A stretch of DNA of 64,000 nt, taken from contig JBCBFU010000007.1 of NCBI GenBank assembly GCA_038527375.1, positions 1 through 64,000 on the forward strand, in the 5' to 3' direction. Source of the DNA: Shimia_B sp038527375 (lineage in GTDB: Bacteria; Pseudomonadota; Alphaproteobacteria; Rhodobacterales; Rhodobacteraceae). The translations under genes and the position numbers were made by a program. Shown in pieces: positions 9,004 through 17,374 of this stretch. The notes beneath the pieces are model-generated. The model searched no databases. It worked only from the letters and a program-made list of their open reading frames with translations, and had not been told where the DNA came from. Positions within the stretch are counted from its first letter, which is position 1; each line of letters begins with the position of its first letter.

Positions 9004-10386
9004 ATGACGTTCTCTTTGGATACATGGTGCGACCGTTTGGGAATAGCACTGAGCCAGCTCGCGAAGGTTCAAGTGCCGTTTCTTGAAGCGTATTGGCAGG
9101 TGAACTCTTATCCGAAACTAGTGTCATTCAACGGAGTGGATGAAACACCGTTTCCAAGAGATGACTTAGCCCACCTCTACGATCTTGCGCGCATGGCCTC
9201 ACGATCGACCGAGGTGAAATACTACAAGCCGCTTCGCGAAGTGCTTGACCCGGTAAGAGGTATCCTGAGGTCCCACCCATCACTCGCTAGGGCACTTGGA
9301 ACGCGTATCGGTAGTGACGAGTTTCACGTCAAAATATTGAACGGGACATCGCTCACTTGGCTGACACGGATCGTGGCTGGTCTATTGGAACGCGCTCATG
9401 ACCATGCAGATGACGGATACAAGATCGCTGCGAGAGAACTTGGGTCCCTCCTTGATCTAAGTTCGACAAGCTTAGACGTTGACGTCCCGAACGAGCTCGA
9501 TTTGGGCTACGATCTGCTACTCTTCCATGGTCCCGAAGTTCAAAGCGAATTTGAGGTTCAGGAGGGTTTAATCGTCAAACCTGCTGCCGTCCTCTCAGAC
9601 CATCTGGATCGTGAATGGATCCGGGATTTCGTACCAGAGGAGATGGATCGACGTGATTGGCGACAGATTAGCGCTGTGGTGCGACCGTTCCATTGGCGAC
9701 CGGCGTTTCGGAGAACGACTGACTATCGGGAGGAGCGGCCCAGCTGGCCGCCAAGATTTGAGAATGATGCTCTCACTTTTTTGGAGATCCTGTCGATAGC
9801 AAACCAAACGCCGATTTTACCTTTCATGTTGATACGCGGATGCATTCATCGATCCGCACATGGTTTGTTGGGGTTAGCTCACAATCAAGGTGGTGCCCAT
9901 CCGATCCGTCAAATTGGACGTCGGCGCGATCCTTTCCGAGCCCCTCCACAGCTCCAGCACAACTCGATCAATTTGGCCAAAAAAGCCTACAGCAAACGCC
10001 TCGATAAAGAATTCGAACGCTTTGCGCCAATCATTCATCGCCTTTCAGACGCTTTGGAGCGCTCGGGGCGTTTTGGAGCCAACGACCGAATACTGGATAT
10101 AGCGCAATCGTTGGAGTTGATGTTTAGGCCAAAGGGCGGTCGGATCAGCGAAAAACTCCAAGATGGGATGGCCGAGTTGTTGGGTGTCGATGATACACAT
10201 CAGGACGACATACGAGCGGCAATCAAGAGGTTATATGACGTTCGCTCAGCGATCGTGCATGGCGCAATCGACGCGAGGCGCAAGCGCAATTTGGAAGACC
10301 GCCAAAGGGCATTTGTCGGCGGCTTTAATTTGACCCAGCAGGCGCTCTTCAAGATGCTACTTAGGGATGCCGAAGCAAGTGAATAG
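9004..10386 (+). CDS. HEPN-type (Apea-like) protein of unknown function
   Basis: 460 residues, not recognised over most of its length. Near the C-terminus the segment DDIRAAIKRLYDVRSAIVHGAID contains an R-x4-H motif (RSAIVH) in a predicted helix, the signature of HEPN domains and close to the Apea-like subgroup often annotated 'HEPN domain-containing' in mobile and defence loci. HEPN domains with this motif are frequently metal-independent RNases, but some are only scaffolds. The N-terminal 350 residues are mostly helical by eye and show no known catalytic motif. Base composition is more AT-rich than the surroundings, and the gene stands next to an AlpA-like regulator and a possible attachment scar, suggesting transfer. 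An antiviral role is possible but unproven. Confidence 0.6.
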   Translation: MTFSLDTWCDRLGIALSQLAKVQVPFLEAYWQVNSYPKLVSFNGVDETPFPRDDLAHLYDLARMASRSTEVKYYKPLREVLDPVRGILRSHPSLARALGTRIGSDEFHVKILNGTSLTWLTRIVAGLLERAHDHADDGYKIAARELGSLLDLSSTSLDVDVPNELDLGYDLLLFHGPEVQSEFEVQEGLIVKPAAVLSDHLDREWIRDFVPEEMDRRDWRQISAVVRPFHWRPAFRRTTDYREERPSWPPRFENDALTFLEILSIANQTPILPFMLIRGCIHRSAHGLLGLAHNQGGAHPIRQIGRRRDPFRAPPQLQHNSINLAKKAYSKRLDKEFERFAPIIHRLSDALERSGRFGANDRILDIAQSLELMFRPKGGRISEKLQDGMAELLGVDDTHQDDIRAAIKRLYDVRSAIVHGAIDARRKRNLEDRQRAFVGGFNLTQQALFKMLLRDAEASE

Positions 10387-10566
10387 TTCCGTGCATCTAC
10401 GATTGGCCGCGCACCGTGAGTGCGAATGCCTCTAGGTGGACTACTGAAAGGGCAAGTTCGGCCCGGCGAACCGCAGTGAAGTATTGCTTAGAGTGAAAAA
10501 AACAGCAGCTCTGGCCGGTCGCGAATGGACCTTTTCTAGCAGTGACGTGCCCCTATTTCGCACGAA

Positions 10567-10598
10567 AGGCGGCCCACAACTCGCGCCGTGGGCCGCCT
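10567..10598 (-). terminator. hairpin terminator, probably of the AlpA-like gene
   Basis: A perfect 11-base stem (AGGCGGCCCAC at 10567-10577 with GTGGGCCGCCT at 10588-10598) and a ten-base loop. Read on the minus strand it lies 20 bases after the end of the AlpA-like gene, and the stem runs into a short T stretch. It may also stop plus-strand transcripts. Confidence 0.55.
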
Positions 10599-10618
10599 CG
10601 CTCCGTAAGGAGCAGTGG

Positions 10619-10798
10619 TCACTCTCGATTGTTGAGGCGCTCTTCAAGCCATGCAATCACTTCGTCATACAACCAACCCACTCGGTTCGGGCCCAGCTGT
10701 ACCCTCTTGGGGAATAGGCCTGCCTTCTCCAGTCTGGCGATGTGTTGTGGCGAGTAAAGCACGACCTCTTTGAGTTCCTTCTTCGATAGTATCCGCAT
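10619..10798 (-). CDS. AlpA-family helix-turn-helix regulator
   Basis: A 59-residue protein with the compact MerR-like fold of AlpA/excisionase-type regulators: MRILSKKELKEVVLYSPQHI forms the first helices and recognition region, then LEKAGLFPKRVQLG and a WLYDEVIAWLEERL end. Such proteins control excision or integrase expression in P4-like islands and prophages. ATG at 10798 is chosen because an AAGGAGA ribosome site lies just upstream; a GTG directly before it is the alternative. No integrase is present in the window. Confidence 0.8.
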   Translation of the reverse strand: MRILSKKELKEVVLYSPQHIARLEKAGLFPKRVQLGPNRVGWLYDEVIAWLEERLNNRE

Positions 10799-11179
10799 CA
10801 CAATGTCTCCTTAGATAAGGAGCATCGCGATGCCCCAAGGGTTGAACCCCGAGGTCCGAATTTGATATCACGCGGTTCAGTATTGGCCAAACAGCCTTCG
10901 CCATGGGGCGTGAGTAATGGGCAGTTTGATTCCCCATTTGGGCATCGAACCAGAGAGGGGATTTTATTTGGGGGTACTATTGGGGGTATCAACAAAAATC
11001 ACATTTCCGATACTAACTTTAAATCAAGTGCTTAAGTTATAATATCGACTCCGCCCCCGGCACCACTTATCCCAGATCTCGCTCAGGTGGTTCTCACGAC
11101 AGTGCGAATTGTCATGGCTGGACATGCACATGTCTTCACCGAACCCGAGAGGTGCGGCGCGTTGACGGGCATCTCGGGC
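10799..11179. other. non-coding right edge of a possible integrated element
   Basis: AT-rich for this genome and without a gene. It holds two copies of TTGGGGGTA (10968-10976 and 10980-10988, twelve bases apart) and, at 11046-11065, a string resembling the 3' end of a tRNA or tmRNA. The normal high-GC coding pattern resumes after about 11070. Confidence 0.5.
11046..11065 (+). other. tRNA/tmRNA 3'-end-like string, candidate attachment scar
   Basis: CGACTCCGCCCCCGGCACCA looks like a T-loop remnant, stem, acceptor strand and terminal CCA. No upstream RNA body is present, and the stem spacing is one base short of a canonical tRNA. Integrases of the type that accompany AlpA often use such 3' ends as target. 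Low confidence. Confidence 0.3.
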
Positions 11180-12388
11180 CTAGCCGAATAGCCGCAGTGC
11201 CTTGGCGCCGGCGACGTTGAAAGCGGGCGCGTCTATGCCCCAAAGCCCCCCAAGAAGCCCTGCGTAAAGGGTCCGGTAATCGGTCGTGTGGACAAGGTCG
11301 TCGTCGACAAGCCGGTCGAGCGATACGCGGGCGCCGTCAAAGCCGCCTGCGACGCTGCCGCCTGCGACAAAGACCGGGGCGGCTGTGCCGTGATCGGTCC
11401 CGTCGGACCCGTTTTCGCGTGCGGTGCGGCCAAACTCCGAATAGGTCACGATGGTCACCTGATCCCAGAGGCCGATCTGCTTGAGGGCGCGTTCAAAGGC
11501 GCCGATCGCCTCGGACAGATCCCTCAACAATTGGGTGTGCAGGATGGGTTGCGCGTCATGGGTGTCGTAGCCGTCTTGGACCACCTTGAGGACCGAAACC
11601 TCGACGCCCGCGTCGAGAAGGCGCGCGGCGGTGCGCAACTGTTGGCCAAGGTCACTTTCGGGGAATGCCAAACCGCGCGCGGCGCTGGCCTCCAACCGTT
11701 TGCTGATCGCATCGCCGGTGATGCGCGCGCGATCATAGGTCGATAACACGTGATCCAGCGGGCTGCCGGAATTGGGTCGCACGGGATGCCCACCCGTTTG
11801 CAGCGCGTCCAGCGTTTCGCGCAGCGTGTCTTCGTCCTGCATGGAGGAATAGCGGCCCGGCCCATAAAGCGGCCCCATGGAGCCCCCCAGCGCCATCCCT
11901 TCGGCGTGGCGGGCACCGGGGGTGTTTGAGCCAAACGCTTTGGGCACCCAACCGGTCCGTTCGCTGCTGTCCGCGCCTTGGCCTGCATTCCAAATCTCGA
12001 TGGATCGAAAATGCGAGCGGTTGGGGTTGGGATATCCGACGCCTTCAACGATGCGCAGGTCGCCGCGGTCCCATATGTCTGCGACGGCACCCATGGCGGG
12101 ATGCAAGCCGGTATCGCGATCGAGTGTCAGGGTCTCGGATCGGAGCAGCCCGATCGTCGGGCGCAGGCCCCGGTAGGCCGGGTCGCGGGTTGGGATCACG
12201 GTGTTGAGCCCGTCATTGCCACCGGCGAGTTCGATCAGCACCAGAATATTGCCCGCACCTGATCCCTGTCCGGGCGTTTTGCCTGCAGCCCGAACGAAAC
12301 CGGGCAGCGAGACCAAGGGCAGGGCGGCGGCGCTGGCGCCCAGAGCGGTGAGAAAACGACGGCGATTGAGCACTGTGCGACGGGTCAT
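11180..12388 (-). CDS. DUF1501-family exported protein
   Basis: 402 residues with a twin-arginine export signal at the N-terminus (NRRRFLTALGASAAALPL) and the DUF1501 pattern: LIELAGGNDGLNTVIP, NRSHFRSIEIW, and the late block VTIVTYSEFGRTARENGSDGTDHGTA. The fold is distantly related to alkaline phosphatase/sulfatase, and the His/Asp-rich segments could bind metal. Biochemical function is unknown. It follows the DUF1800 gene by 21 bases on the same strand; the two families are habitually paired in proteobacteria. Confidence 0.85.
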   Translation of the reverse strand: MTRRTVLNRRRFLTALGASAAALPLVSLPGFVRAAGKTPGQGSGAGNILVLIELAGGNDGLNTVIPTRDPAYRGLRPTIGLLRSETLTLDRDTGLHPAMGAVADIWDRGDLRIVEGVGYPNPNRSHFRSIEIWNAGQGADSSERTGWVPKAFGSNTPGARHAEGMALGGSMGPLYGPGRYSSMQDEDTLRETLDALQTGGHPVRPNSGSPLDHVLSTYDRARITGDAISKRLEASAARGLAFPESDLGQQLRTAARLLDAGVEVSVLKVVQDGYDTHDAQPILHTQLLRDLSEAIGAFERALKQIGLWDQVTIVTYSEFGRTARENGSDGTDHGTAAPVFVAGGSVAGGFDGARVSLDRLVDDDLVHTTDYRTLYAGLLGGLWGIDAPAFNVAGAKALRLFG

Positions 12389-12409
12389 CTGACGATCTCC
12401 TTCGGGGCG

Positions 12410-14500
12410 TTAGTTGAGCTGATATTCGGGCGCGGTGATGATGGATGTGATCACGTCCACGACGCGCCCGTCGGCTCTCGCGGTCACAGGTGGCACCGCG
12501 AGGAGCGCTTGCGCGGGCGTCATGCCTTTGGGGAGTGCGGCCAGCCAGGCTTGCGCGTCGGAATAGAGGATGTCGGGCGCGGCATGCAGGGCCATCGCAT
12601 CGTATTGGTCATCAAAATACGCATCGGGATCGTCCATGGCGGCGTAGTCGTGCAACCCGGCGAGGCCCAGTGTGTCAGTTCCGCTTTGCGCCTGCACCAA
12701 GGTGCCGGGCGCAGGTCCGAAGATATCTGCGCCTGCCTCGGCGATGCGGGTGGCCAGCGCGCCGATTTCGGCCTTGGTGGGCACCGTTTCTGGCGTTTCG
12801 CCCTCTTCCCAATCGGGCGCCCAAGTGATCTGGCCATGCGTGCTGGCCACGATCCCGGGAAGATGTGCGGCGAGCGATGCGAGGAAGGCCCGGGCCGCCT
12901 TTGGTTGCCCCCCCAAGGTCTCGGCCACCTCATCCGGGTCGAGCCACATCCAAAGCCAGCCATCGCTTTCCTCGAGATCCCAATCCGCCCCGTAGAGGCA
13001 GGCCGGGGCGCAATCGTTGGGAATAAGCGCGAGCGACGGTACGCCGCCTGTTTCCTCTTCCATTAGGACGGTGATCGACCGCCAAGTCTCACCCCCAAAG
13101 CTGACATCAAAGAGGGTCAGCACGGCGCCGAGGCCATTGGCATCCTCTTCGTCCGGGTCCCAATGGGCGGCTTCGATCAGGAAGGTCTGACCGATGCGCA
13201 GGTCTGTCGCGGACGCCTCTGACACAAACGTTGCGGGCACGTTGCCCATCATCGCGGGGGAGCCTGCGTCCGGGCGTCCATCGGTGTCGCCTTCCACGGC
13301 ATAGGACATGATCGCGGCACGGCTCAGCGCACTTGCATCCGTGATCCAATCCGTGCCGGAGGGCCAACCCGCGACGTTGGGTGGGAAGAACAGGGTTTGC
13401 CCCATCTCTTCATTGGCCCAGCGCAGTTCCTGCACGCTGATCCCACCGCGACCCAAGGTGCGGAGTGTCCCGACCGTCAGTTCGACCGGGCTTTTGATCA
13501 GGCGGCCACGGTTCTCGGGGTCCCAGAAGGCATCGGTCAAAAACAGCGCCTCAAGAAGCGGCCTGATCTCGAGCGCGTTGGCTTTCCAGAGCTCGGTCAG
13601 ACGCGCGATCTCAGCCGGGTCGGGACTGTCCGAGACGAAAGCGAGCCACAGCTTTTCGACGATATAAGGGCCAAAGGCAGCATGGTTCAGGACGAGGCCG
13701 GGAAGGTCGGGTGCATCAAACCGGCCCGTCTGGCCCAGAATGGTCTTGGTTCCAGGGTCGTGATCTTCTGCGTGAAACACATAGCCGGACCCGGCCCAGT
13801 CCCGGACGCCATGGCCGGTCAGCGCGCGCGCGACCTCTTTCACATCGGCCTCGGTATACCCGTTGCCTTGGCCCAGCGTGAACAGTTCCAGATATTCGCG
13901 CGCCAGATTTTCATTGGGGTTTCCGGCAAAATTCTCGACGTTGTCGAGCCAGACCAGCATGGCCGGATCGCGCAGGATGCCCGCGGCGAGGTCGGCAAAA
14001 TTGCCTGCGGCATGGGTCCGGAGCAGTTGGTTTTGGGCGGCCATCCATTGCGGATTTTCGACCTCGCCAAAGGATGTTGCAAAGTGGTCGTGCCAAAAGA
14101 GCGTAAGGCGTTCGGTCAGCGGTGAGGGCGTGGCAATCATCTCGGCCATCCACCAGGCGGACAGGCTTTCAATCTCGAGGTATCTATTCGCAAAGAACAG
14201 GTCCTCGGCCGTGCGCCCCAGCGTCCAGATTTCACCTGCGGGGTAATCCCAGACCATGGTCCAGACAGGCATGGGCGTGCTGGGTCGGTGCGTCACCGCG
14301 TCGAGGATCTCAGCCACCGCAGCGGCGCGCGACATCCCCGTGAAGGCCGCAATCTCGTGCGGGGCGGCCCCGAAACCGGTTCGCGCGACGAGGTGGCGCG
14401 CCTCGACCGGGGACAGGGCGTCCGCGTCGGCCAGTGCGGGTGAGGCGAGCGTCAGGGCAGTGGTCGCTGCTAGGACAACGGAGAGGGGGAAGCGAAACAT
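12410..14500 (-). CDS. DUF1800-family exported protein
   Basis: About 696 residues: a signal peptide (MFRFPLSVVLAATTALTLASPALA), then the DUF1800 pattern EARHLVARTGFGAAPHEI, ERLTLFWHDHFATS, NENLAREYLELFTLG and FFPPNVAGWPSG. The start at 14500 gives a clean signal peptide with a GAGG ahead; an upstream in-frame ATG at 14512 and a longer frame to 14542 are alternatives. A central insertion (about residues 420-560) is unusually acidic and Trp-rich. The function is unknown. It is the first gene of the pair with DUF1501. Confidence 0.85.
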   Translation of the reverse strand: MFRFPLSVVLAATTALTLASPALADADALSPVEARHLVARTGFGAAPHEIAAFTGMSRAAAVAEILDAVTHRPSTPMPVWTMVWDYPAGEIWTLGRTAEDLFFANRYLEIESLSAWWMAEMIATPSPLTERLTLFWHDHFATSFGEVENPQWMAAQNQLLRTHAAGNFADLAAGILRDPAMLVWLDNVENFAGNPNENLAREYLELFTLGQGNGYTEADVKEVARALTGHGVRDWAGSGYVFHAEDHDPGTKTILGQTGRFDAPDLPGLVLNHAAFGPYIVEKLWLAFVSDSPDPAEIARLTELWKANALEIRPLLEALFLTDAFWDPENRGRLIKSPVELTVGTLRTLGRGGISVQELRWANEEMGQTLFFPPNVAGWPSGTDWITDASALSRAAIMSYAVEGDTDGRPDAGSPAMMGNVPATFVSEASATDLRIGQTFLIEAAHWDPDEEDANGLGAVLTLFDVSFGGETWRSITVLMEEETGGVPSLALIPNDCAPACLYGADWDLEESDGWLWMWLDPDEVAETLGGQPKAARAFLASLAAHLPGIVASTHGQITWAPDWEEGETPETVPTKAEIGALATRIAEAGADIFGPAPGTLVQAQSGTDTLGLAGLHDYAAMDDPDAYFDDQYDAMALHAAPDILYSDAQAWLAALPKGMTPAQALLAVPPVTARADGRVVDVITSIITAPEYQLN

Positions 14501-14636
14501 CGAAGGCCTCATGCGGATCACGTTGGTGTTGAACCAAGACATAAGCGCAGTGAGCCGCCTCGTGTGTTACAAGTCAAAGGCGCAAGTCATACGGTTTTGT
14601 ATGGTTTGCCGCGCACGAGCATTGTGGGCCAAGTGG

Positions 14637-16079
14637 CTAGGCGTTTGGTGACCCATCAGCGCCTGTCAGGGTGGCAGCTTCTTTAGGGAATTCGATCACG
14701 AAGACCGCCCCGGGCGCGGTGTCATCCAGCCTGACGCGCGCCCCGTGCAAATCCGCGATGGCCTTGACCAAGGCCAGCCCCAACCCGCTGCCCGGCGTCG
14801 TACGGCTTTGGTCGGCGCGGTAGAAACGGTCGAACACCCGCGCGCGATCGGGCGGGGCGATGCCGGGGCCATCATCGCCAACGGTCAGGACGGGCGCACC
14901 GCCCTTTTGGGTCAGCGATATCGTGGCGCGCGCTGCGTCCCGCGAGTGTTCCAATGCGTTTTCCAACAGGTTGGAGAGCATCTGTTCCAGAAGCTCGCGG
15001 TCCCCATGGATGTGCATGTCGGGCTGAACGCGGACCGTCAGGGACTTTTGGGCATCGTCAAAGACGGCCGCGTAGGCCTCGGCCATGCCGTCCACGATTT
15101 CGGACAGGTTGATCTGGGCAAAGGCTGCCCGGCGCCGTCCGGTTTCGACCTCGCCCAATCGCAGCAGGGCGTCGAAGATGCGCAGGACATCAGACAGATA
15201 CCCTTCGGCGGCTGTGATGTGGCCGTCCGTGGCGGCGGCGTCTTGGATATCGCGCCGCATCAGTTCCAGCCGCCCGCCGATATTGGCGAGCGGTGTCTTC
15301 AGGTCATGGGCCACGCCCACGGTCACGCTTTCGATGTTCTGGTTCAGCACCTGCAGCTTATCGAGCATCTCATTGATGCTGTTGGAGACGCGGTCAAACT
15401 CGTCCTGGCGGGACGACACCGCGGCGCGCGTGTCCATCGCACCCGTTGCGACCTGCATGGCCGTGTCCGAGATCGTTTCGATGCGCCGAAAGACGCTGCG
15501 CGACAGGAAAAATCCGATGACGAGCGACAGGGGCAGCCCGACCATCAAAAGACCAAGGGTGCCGTTGGACAAAAGCCACAGGATATAGGCCTCGTTCTCG
15601 GTTTCGAACCGCGCGATGACAAGCCATTGGCCATCCTCGCCCATCTCAACGCCATAGGCGCGCAGGCGGTCGTCGATGTCATCGTGGTCGAGCCACACCA
15701 TCGCACGCTCGGCCTCGGCATCGAGACCGGGGTAGCCTGCAAGGATATCGCCTGTGTCGGACCACAGCGCCACAACGGCGTCGCCTTCCTCCAAGGGGGC
15801 GTAAATCTGATCGGGGTCCCAAACCGGGCCGTCCTCAAGCGCGATTGCATCGATCAGCGCGTCCGGGCCGCCATCATCAACAATGGCCGTCAGTTCGGCC
15901 TCCAGATCCTCCAGCGCGCCCCATTCTTCTTCGTCGATCTGCCACAGGACGACCCAACCGATGCTCCAAAGGGCCGCGATCCCCGCGAGGATAAAAAGGG
16001 TCGAGGCCTGCAGCACCCGCGCGAACGTCGTCGAGCGCCAGAACGATATTGCGGGCAGGCTACGTGCTTGGGTCATCAA
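14637..16079 (-). CDS. two-component sensor histidine kinase
   Basis: 480 residues. There is a membrane segment near residues 22-48, an acidic periplasmic sensing region of about 120 residues, a second membrane segment near 165-190 and a HAMP linker. The H-box is GVAHDLKTPLANI, the N-box NLLENALEHS, and the nucleotide-binding G-boxes are GDDGPGIAP and GSGLGLALV. The acidic periplasmic region, rich in Glu and Asp, suggests cation or antimicrobial-peptide sensing as in PhoQ-like kinases, but that is inference. The start overlaps the response-regulator stop by 20 bases. Confidence 0.9.
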   Translation of the reverse strand: MMTQARSLPAISFWRSTTFARVLQASTLFILAGIAALWSIGWVVLWQIDEEEWGALEDLEAELTAIVDDGGPDALIDAIALEDGPVWDPDQIYAPLEEGDAVVALWSDTGDILAGYPGLDAEAERAMVWLDHDDIDDRLRAYGVEMGEDGQWLVIARFETENEAYILWLLSNGTLGLLMVGLPLSLVIGFFLSRSVFRRIETISDTAMQVATGAMDTRAAVSSRQDEFDRVSNSINEMLDKLQVLNQNIESVTVGVAHDLKTPLANIGGRLELMRRDIQDAAATDGHITAAEGYLSDVLRIFDALLRLGEVETGRRRAAFAQINLSEIVDGMAEAYAAVFDDAQKSLTVRVQPDMHIHGDRELLEQMLSNLLENALEHSRDAARATISLTQKGGAPVLTVGDDGPGIAPPDRARVFDRFYRADQSRTTPGSGLGLALVKAIADLHGARVRLDDTAPGAVFVIEFPKEAATLTGADGSPNA

Positions 16080-16743
16080 TCACGTACCCGGCGCCGCGCA
16101 TGGTGCGGATCATCTCGTGCTCAAAGGGTTTGTCGAGTTTCGCGCGCAGGCGGCTCATATGAGTTTGGACAAGGCTCGTCTTTGGATCGAAGCGGTAGCC
16201 CCAGACCTGTTCCAACAACATGGTACGGGTCACGACCTGCCCGCGATGGGCCATCATTGTGGCCAACAGCCTGAATTCCAGCGGCGACAGATCGAGCACC
16301 GTGTCGCCGCGCCGCACAGACCGGGTGACGCGATCCAACGTCAAGGGACCCAGTGTCAGGACCGTCTCGTCCTGTTCGGCCAGCGCCGGGCGGCGCGCAA
16401 TGGACCGGATGCGGGCCACAAGCTCTGTCAGGGCGAAGGGTTTCACGAGGTAGTCATCCGCCCCGTTTTCGAGGCCGGCCACTCGATCCTCGATCCCCGA
16501 CATCGCCGTCAGCATGATGACGGGCGTCGCGATATTGGCCCCGCGAATAAGCCGCAAGGCATCGAGGCCATCCATCCCGGGCAACATGCGGTCCAGAACG
16601 ATGATGTCAAAGCTGCGCCCGCCCAACTCCAACAGGGCCGGTTGCGGCGCGGCGTGGCACGTCACCTCCCACCCGGCTTCGCCCAGGCCCCGCGCGAGGT
16701 ACTCCCGCGTCTCGGCCTCGTCTTCGATGACTAGGATCTTCAT
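16060..16743 (-). CDS. OmpR/PhoB-family response regulator
   Basis: 227 residues: receiver domain with the acidic pocket in VIEDEAE and the phospho-acceptor Asp in IIVLDRMLPGMDG, conserved Lys in DYLVKPFAL, then a winged-helix DNA-binding domain (LSPLEFRLLATMMAHRGQVV and a THMSRLRAKLD recognition helix). The start at 16743 follows an AGGGAA ribosome site; the longer frame upstream is not family-like. It is the partner of the kinase at 14637 and is divergent from the PepSY gene at 16958, with 214 bases between. Confidence 0.9.
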   Translation of the reverse strand: MKILVIEDEAETREYLARGLGEAGWEVTCHAAPQPALLELGGRSFDIIVLDRMLPGMDGLDALRLIRGANIATPVIMLTAMSGIEDRVAGLENGADDYLVKPFALTELVARIRSIARRPALAEQDETVLTLGPLTLDRVTRSVRRGDTVLDLSPLEFRLLATMMAHRGQVVTRTMLLEQVWGYRFDPKTSLVQTHMSRLRAKLDKPFEHEMIRTMRGAGYVIDDPST

Positions 16744-16849
16744 GGCTTCCCTGGATTGCATCGCCTGTGGTGGGTCTTTCGGGCCGCGACCCACCACAGC
16801 ATGGCACGTCGTTGGCCCCGCGGTCCATGCGCGGATGGCTGCGCCGGAA

Positions 16850-16914
16850 CCTTACGAACTTGTAAGGCTGGCGCGAAGTCAGGGTCAGATTGCCCGCCCA
16901 TATCGGTGTCATCG
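16850..16914 (+). promoter_or_regulatory. candidate response-regulator site and promoter of the PepSY gene
   Basis: CCTTAC (16850-16855) and GTAAGG (16862-16867) form a 6-base inverted repeat. The TTGTAA at 16860 is followed exactly 39 bases later by CATATC and then GGTGTCATCG (16899-16914). The same two blocks at the same spacing stand before the gene at 19392, which argues for a shared regulator, probably one of the two OmpR-type proteins alongside. Confidence 0.5.
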
Positions 16915-16957
16915 GAAGGCAAACACGCCTTCGAGACCACAACCAAGGAGACACGAC

Positions 16958-17293
16958 ATGGACACGAAATTCATCGCAGGCGGCGCAATTGCAGGGCTGG
17001 TTCTGACGGGCGCACTGGTCGGCGCAGTATCGGCGCAATCGGTTGGGGCGGCCACCAACCTGACCGAAGCGCAAGCAATCGAGATTGCCCTGGCCGAAGT
17101 GCCGGGCGAGGTTCAGGAGATCGAGCTGGAGACCGAAGACGGTGCCACGGTGTACGAGATCGAAATCTTGGGTGCCGACGGGCAGGCCTTCGAAGTCGAG
17201 ATTTCGGCCGACAGCGGCGCCGTCATCGAGGTCGAGGCCGAAGATGATGACGACGACGATGATGATGACCAGGATTGCGACGACAAGGCCTAA
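16958..17293 (+). CDS. exported PepSY-domain protein with poly-Asp tail
   Basis: 111 residues. The signal peptide (MDTKFIAGGAIAGLVLTGAL ... VSAQ) is followed by one PepSY repeat (LTEAQAIEIALAEVPGEV, then VYEIEILGADGQAFEVEIS and a GAVIEVE strand). The protein ends with an uninterrupted run of nine Asp within an extended acidic tail, a likely cation-binding feature. The ATG at 16958 has an AAGGAG ribosome site; the open frame further upstream runs through the divergent promoter and is not coding. Small PepSY proteins beside kinase/regulator pairs are common and often are regulated by them. Confidence 0.85.
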   Translation: MDTKFIAGGAIAGLVLTGALVGAVSAQSVGAATNLTEAQAIEIALAEVPGEVQEIELETEDGATVYEIEILGADGQAFEVEISADSGAVIEVEAEDDDDDDDDDQDCDDKA

Positions 17294-17374
17294 GGCCCCG
17301 CACTATACGGGACGAATGGTCAAATCGGAGGTCGCCGCTTAGGGTGGCCTCCGACAACAGCGTGACGGGACGAC

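Noticed and set aside
8425..9072. 215-codon minus-strand open frame
   Set aside because: It overlaps the ends of two well-supported genes and has no recognisable motif.
11046..11065. Complete tRNA or tmRNA gene
   Set aside because: Only a 3'-end-like string exists; no anticodon arm, D arm or tmRNA body upstream, and spacing is off by one base.
14745..16274. 509-codon plus-strand open frame opposite the sensor kinase
   Set aside because: It is the complement of a gene with clear kinase motifs; His/Arg/Gln-rich composition is typical of antisense frames here.
16514..16957. Long upstream extension of the PepSY gene
   Set aside because: It runs antisense through a response-regulator gene and the divergent promoter; the signal peptide starts at 16958.
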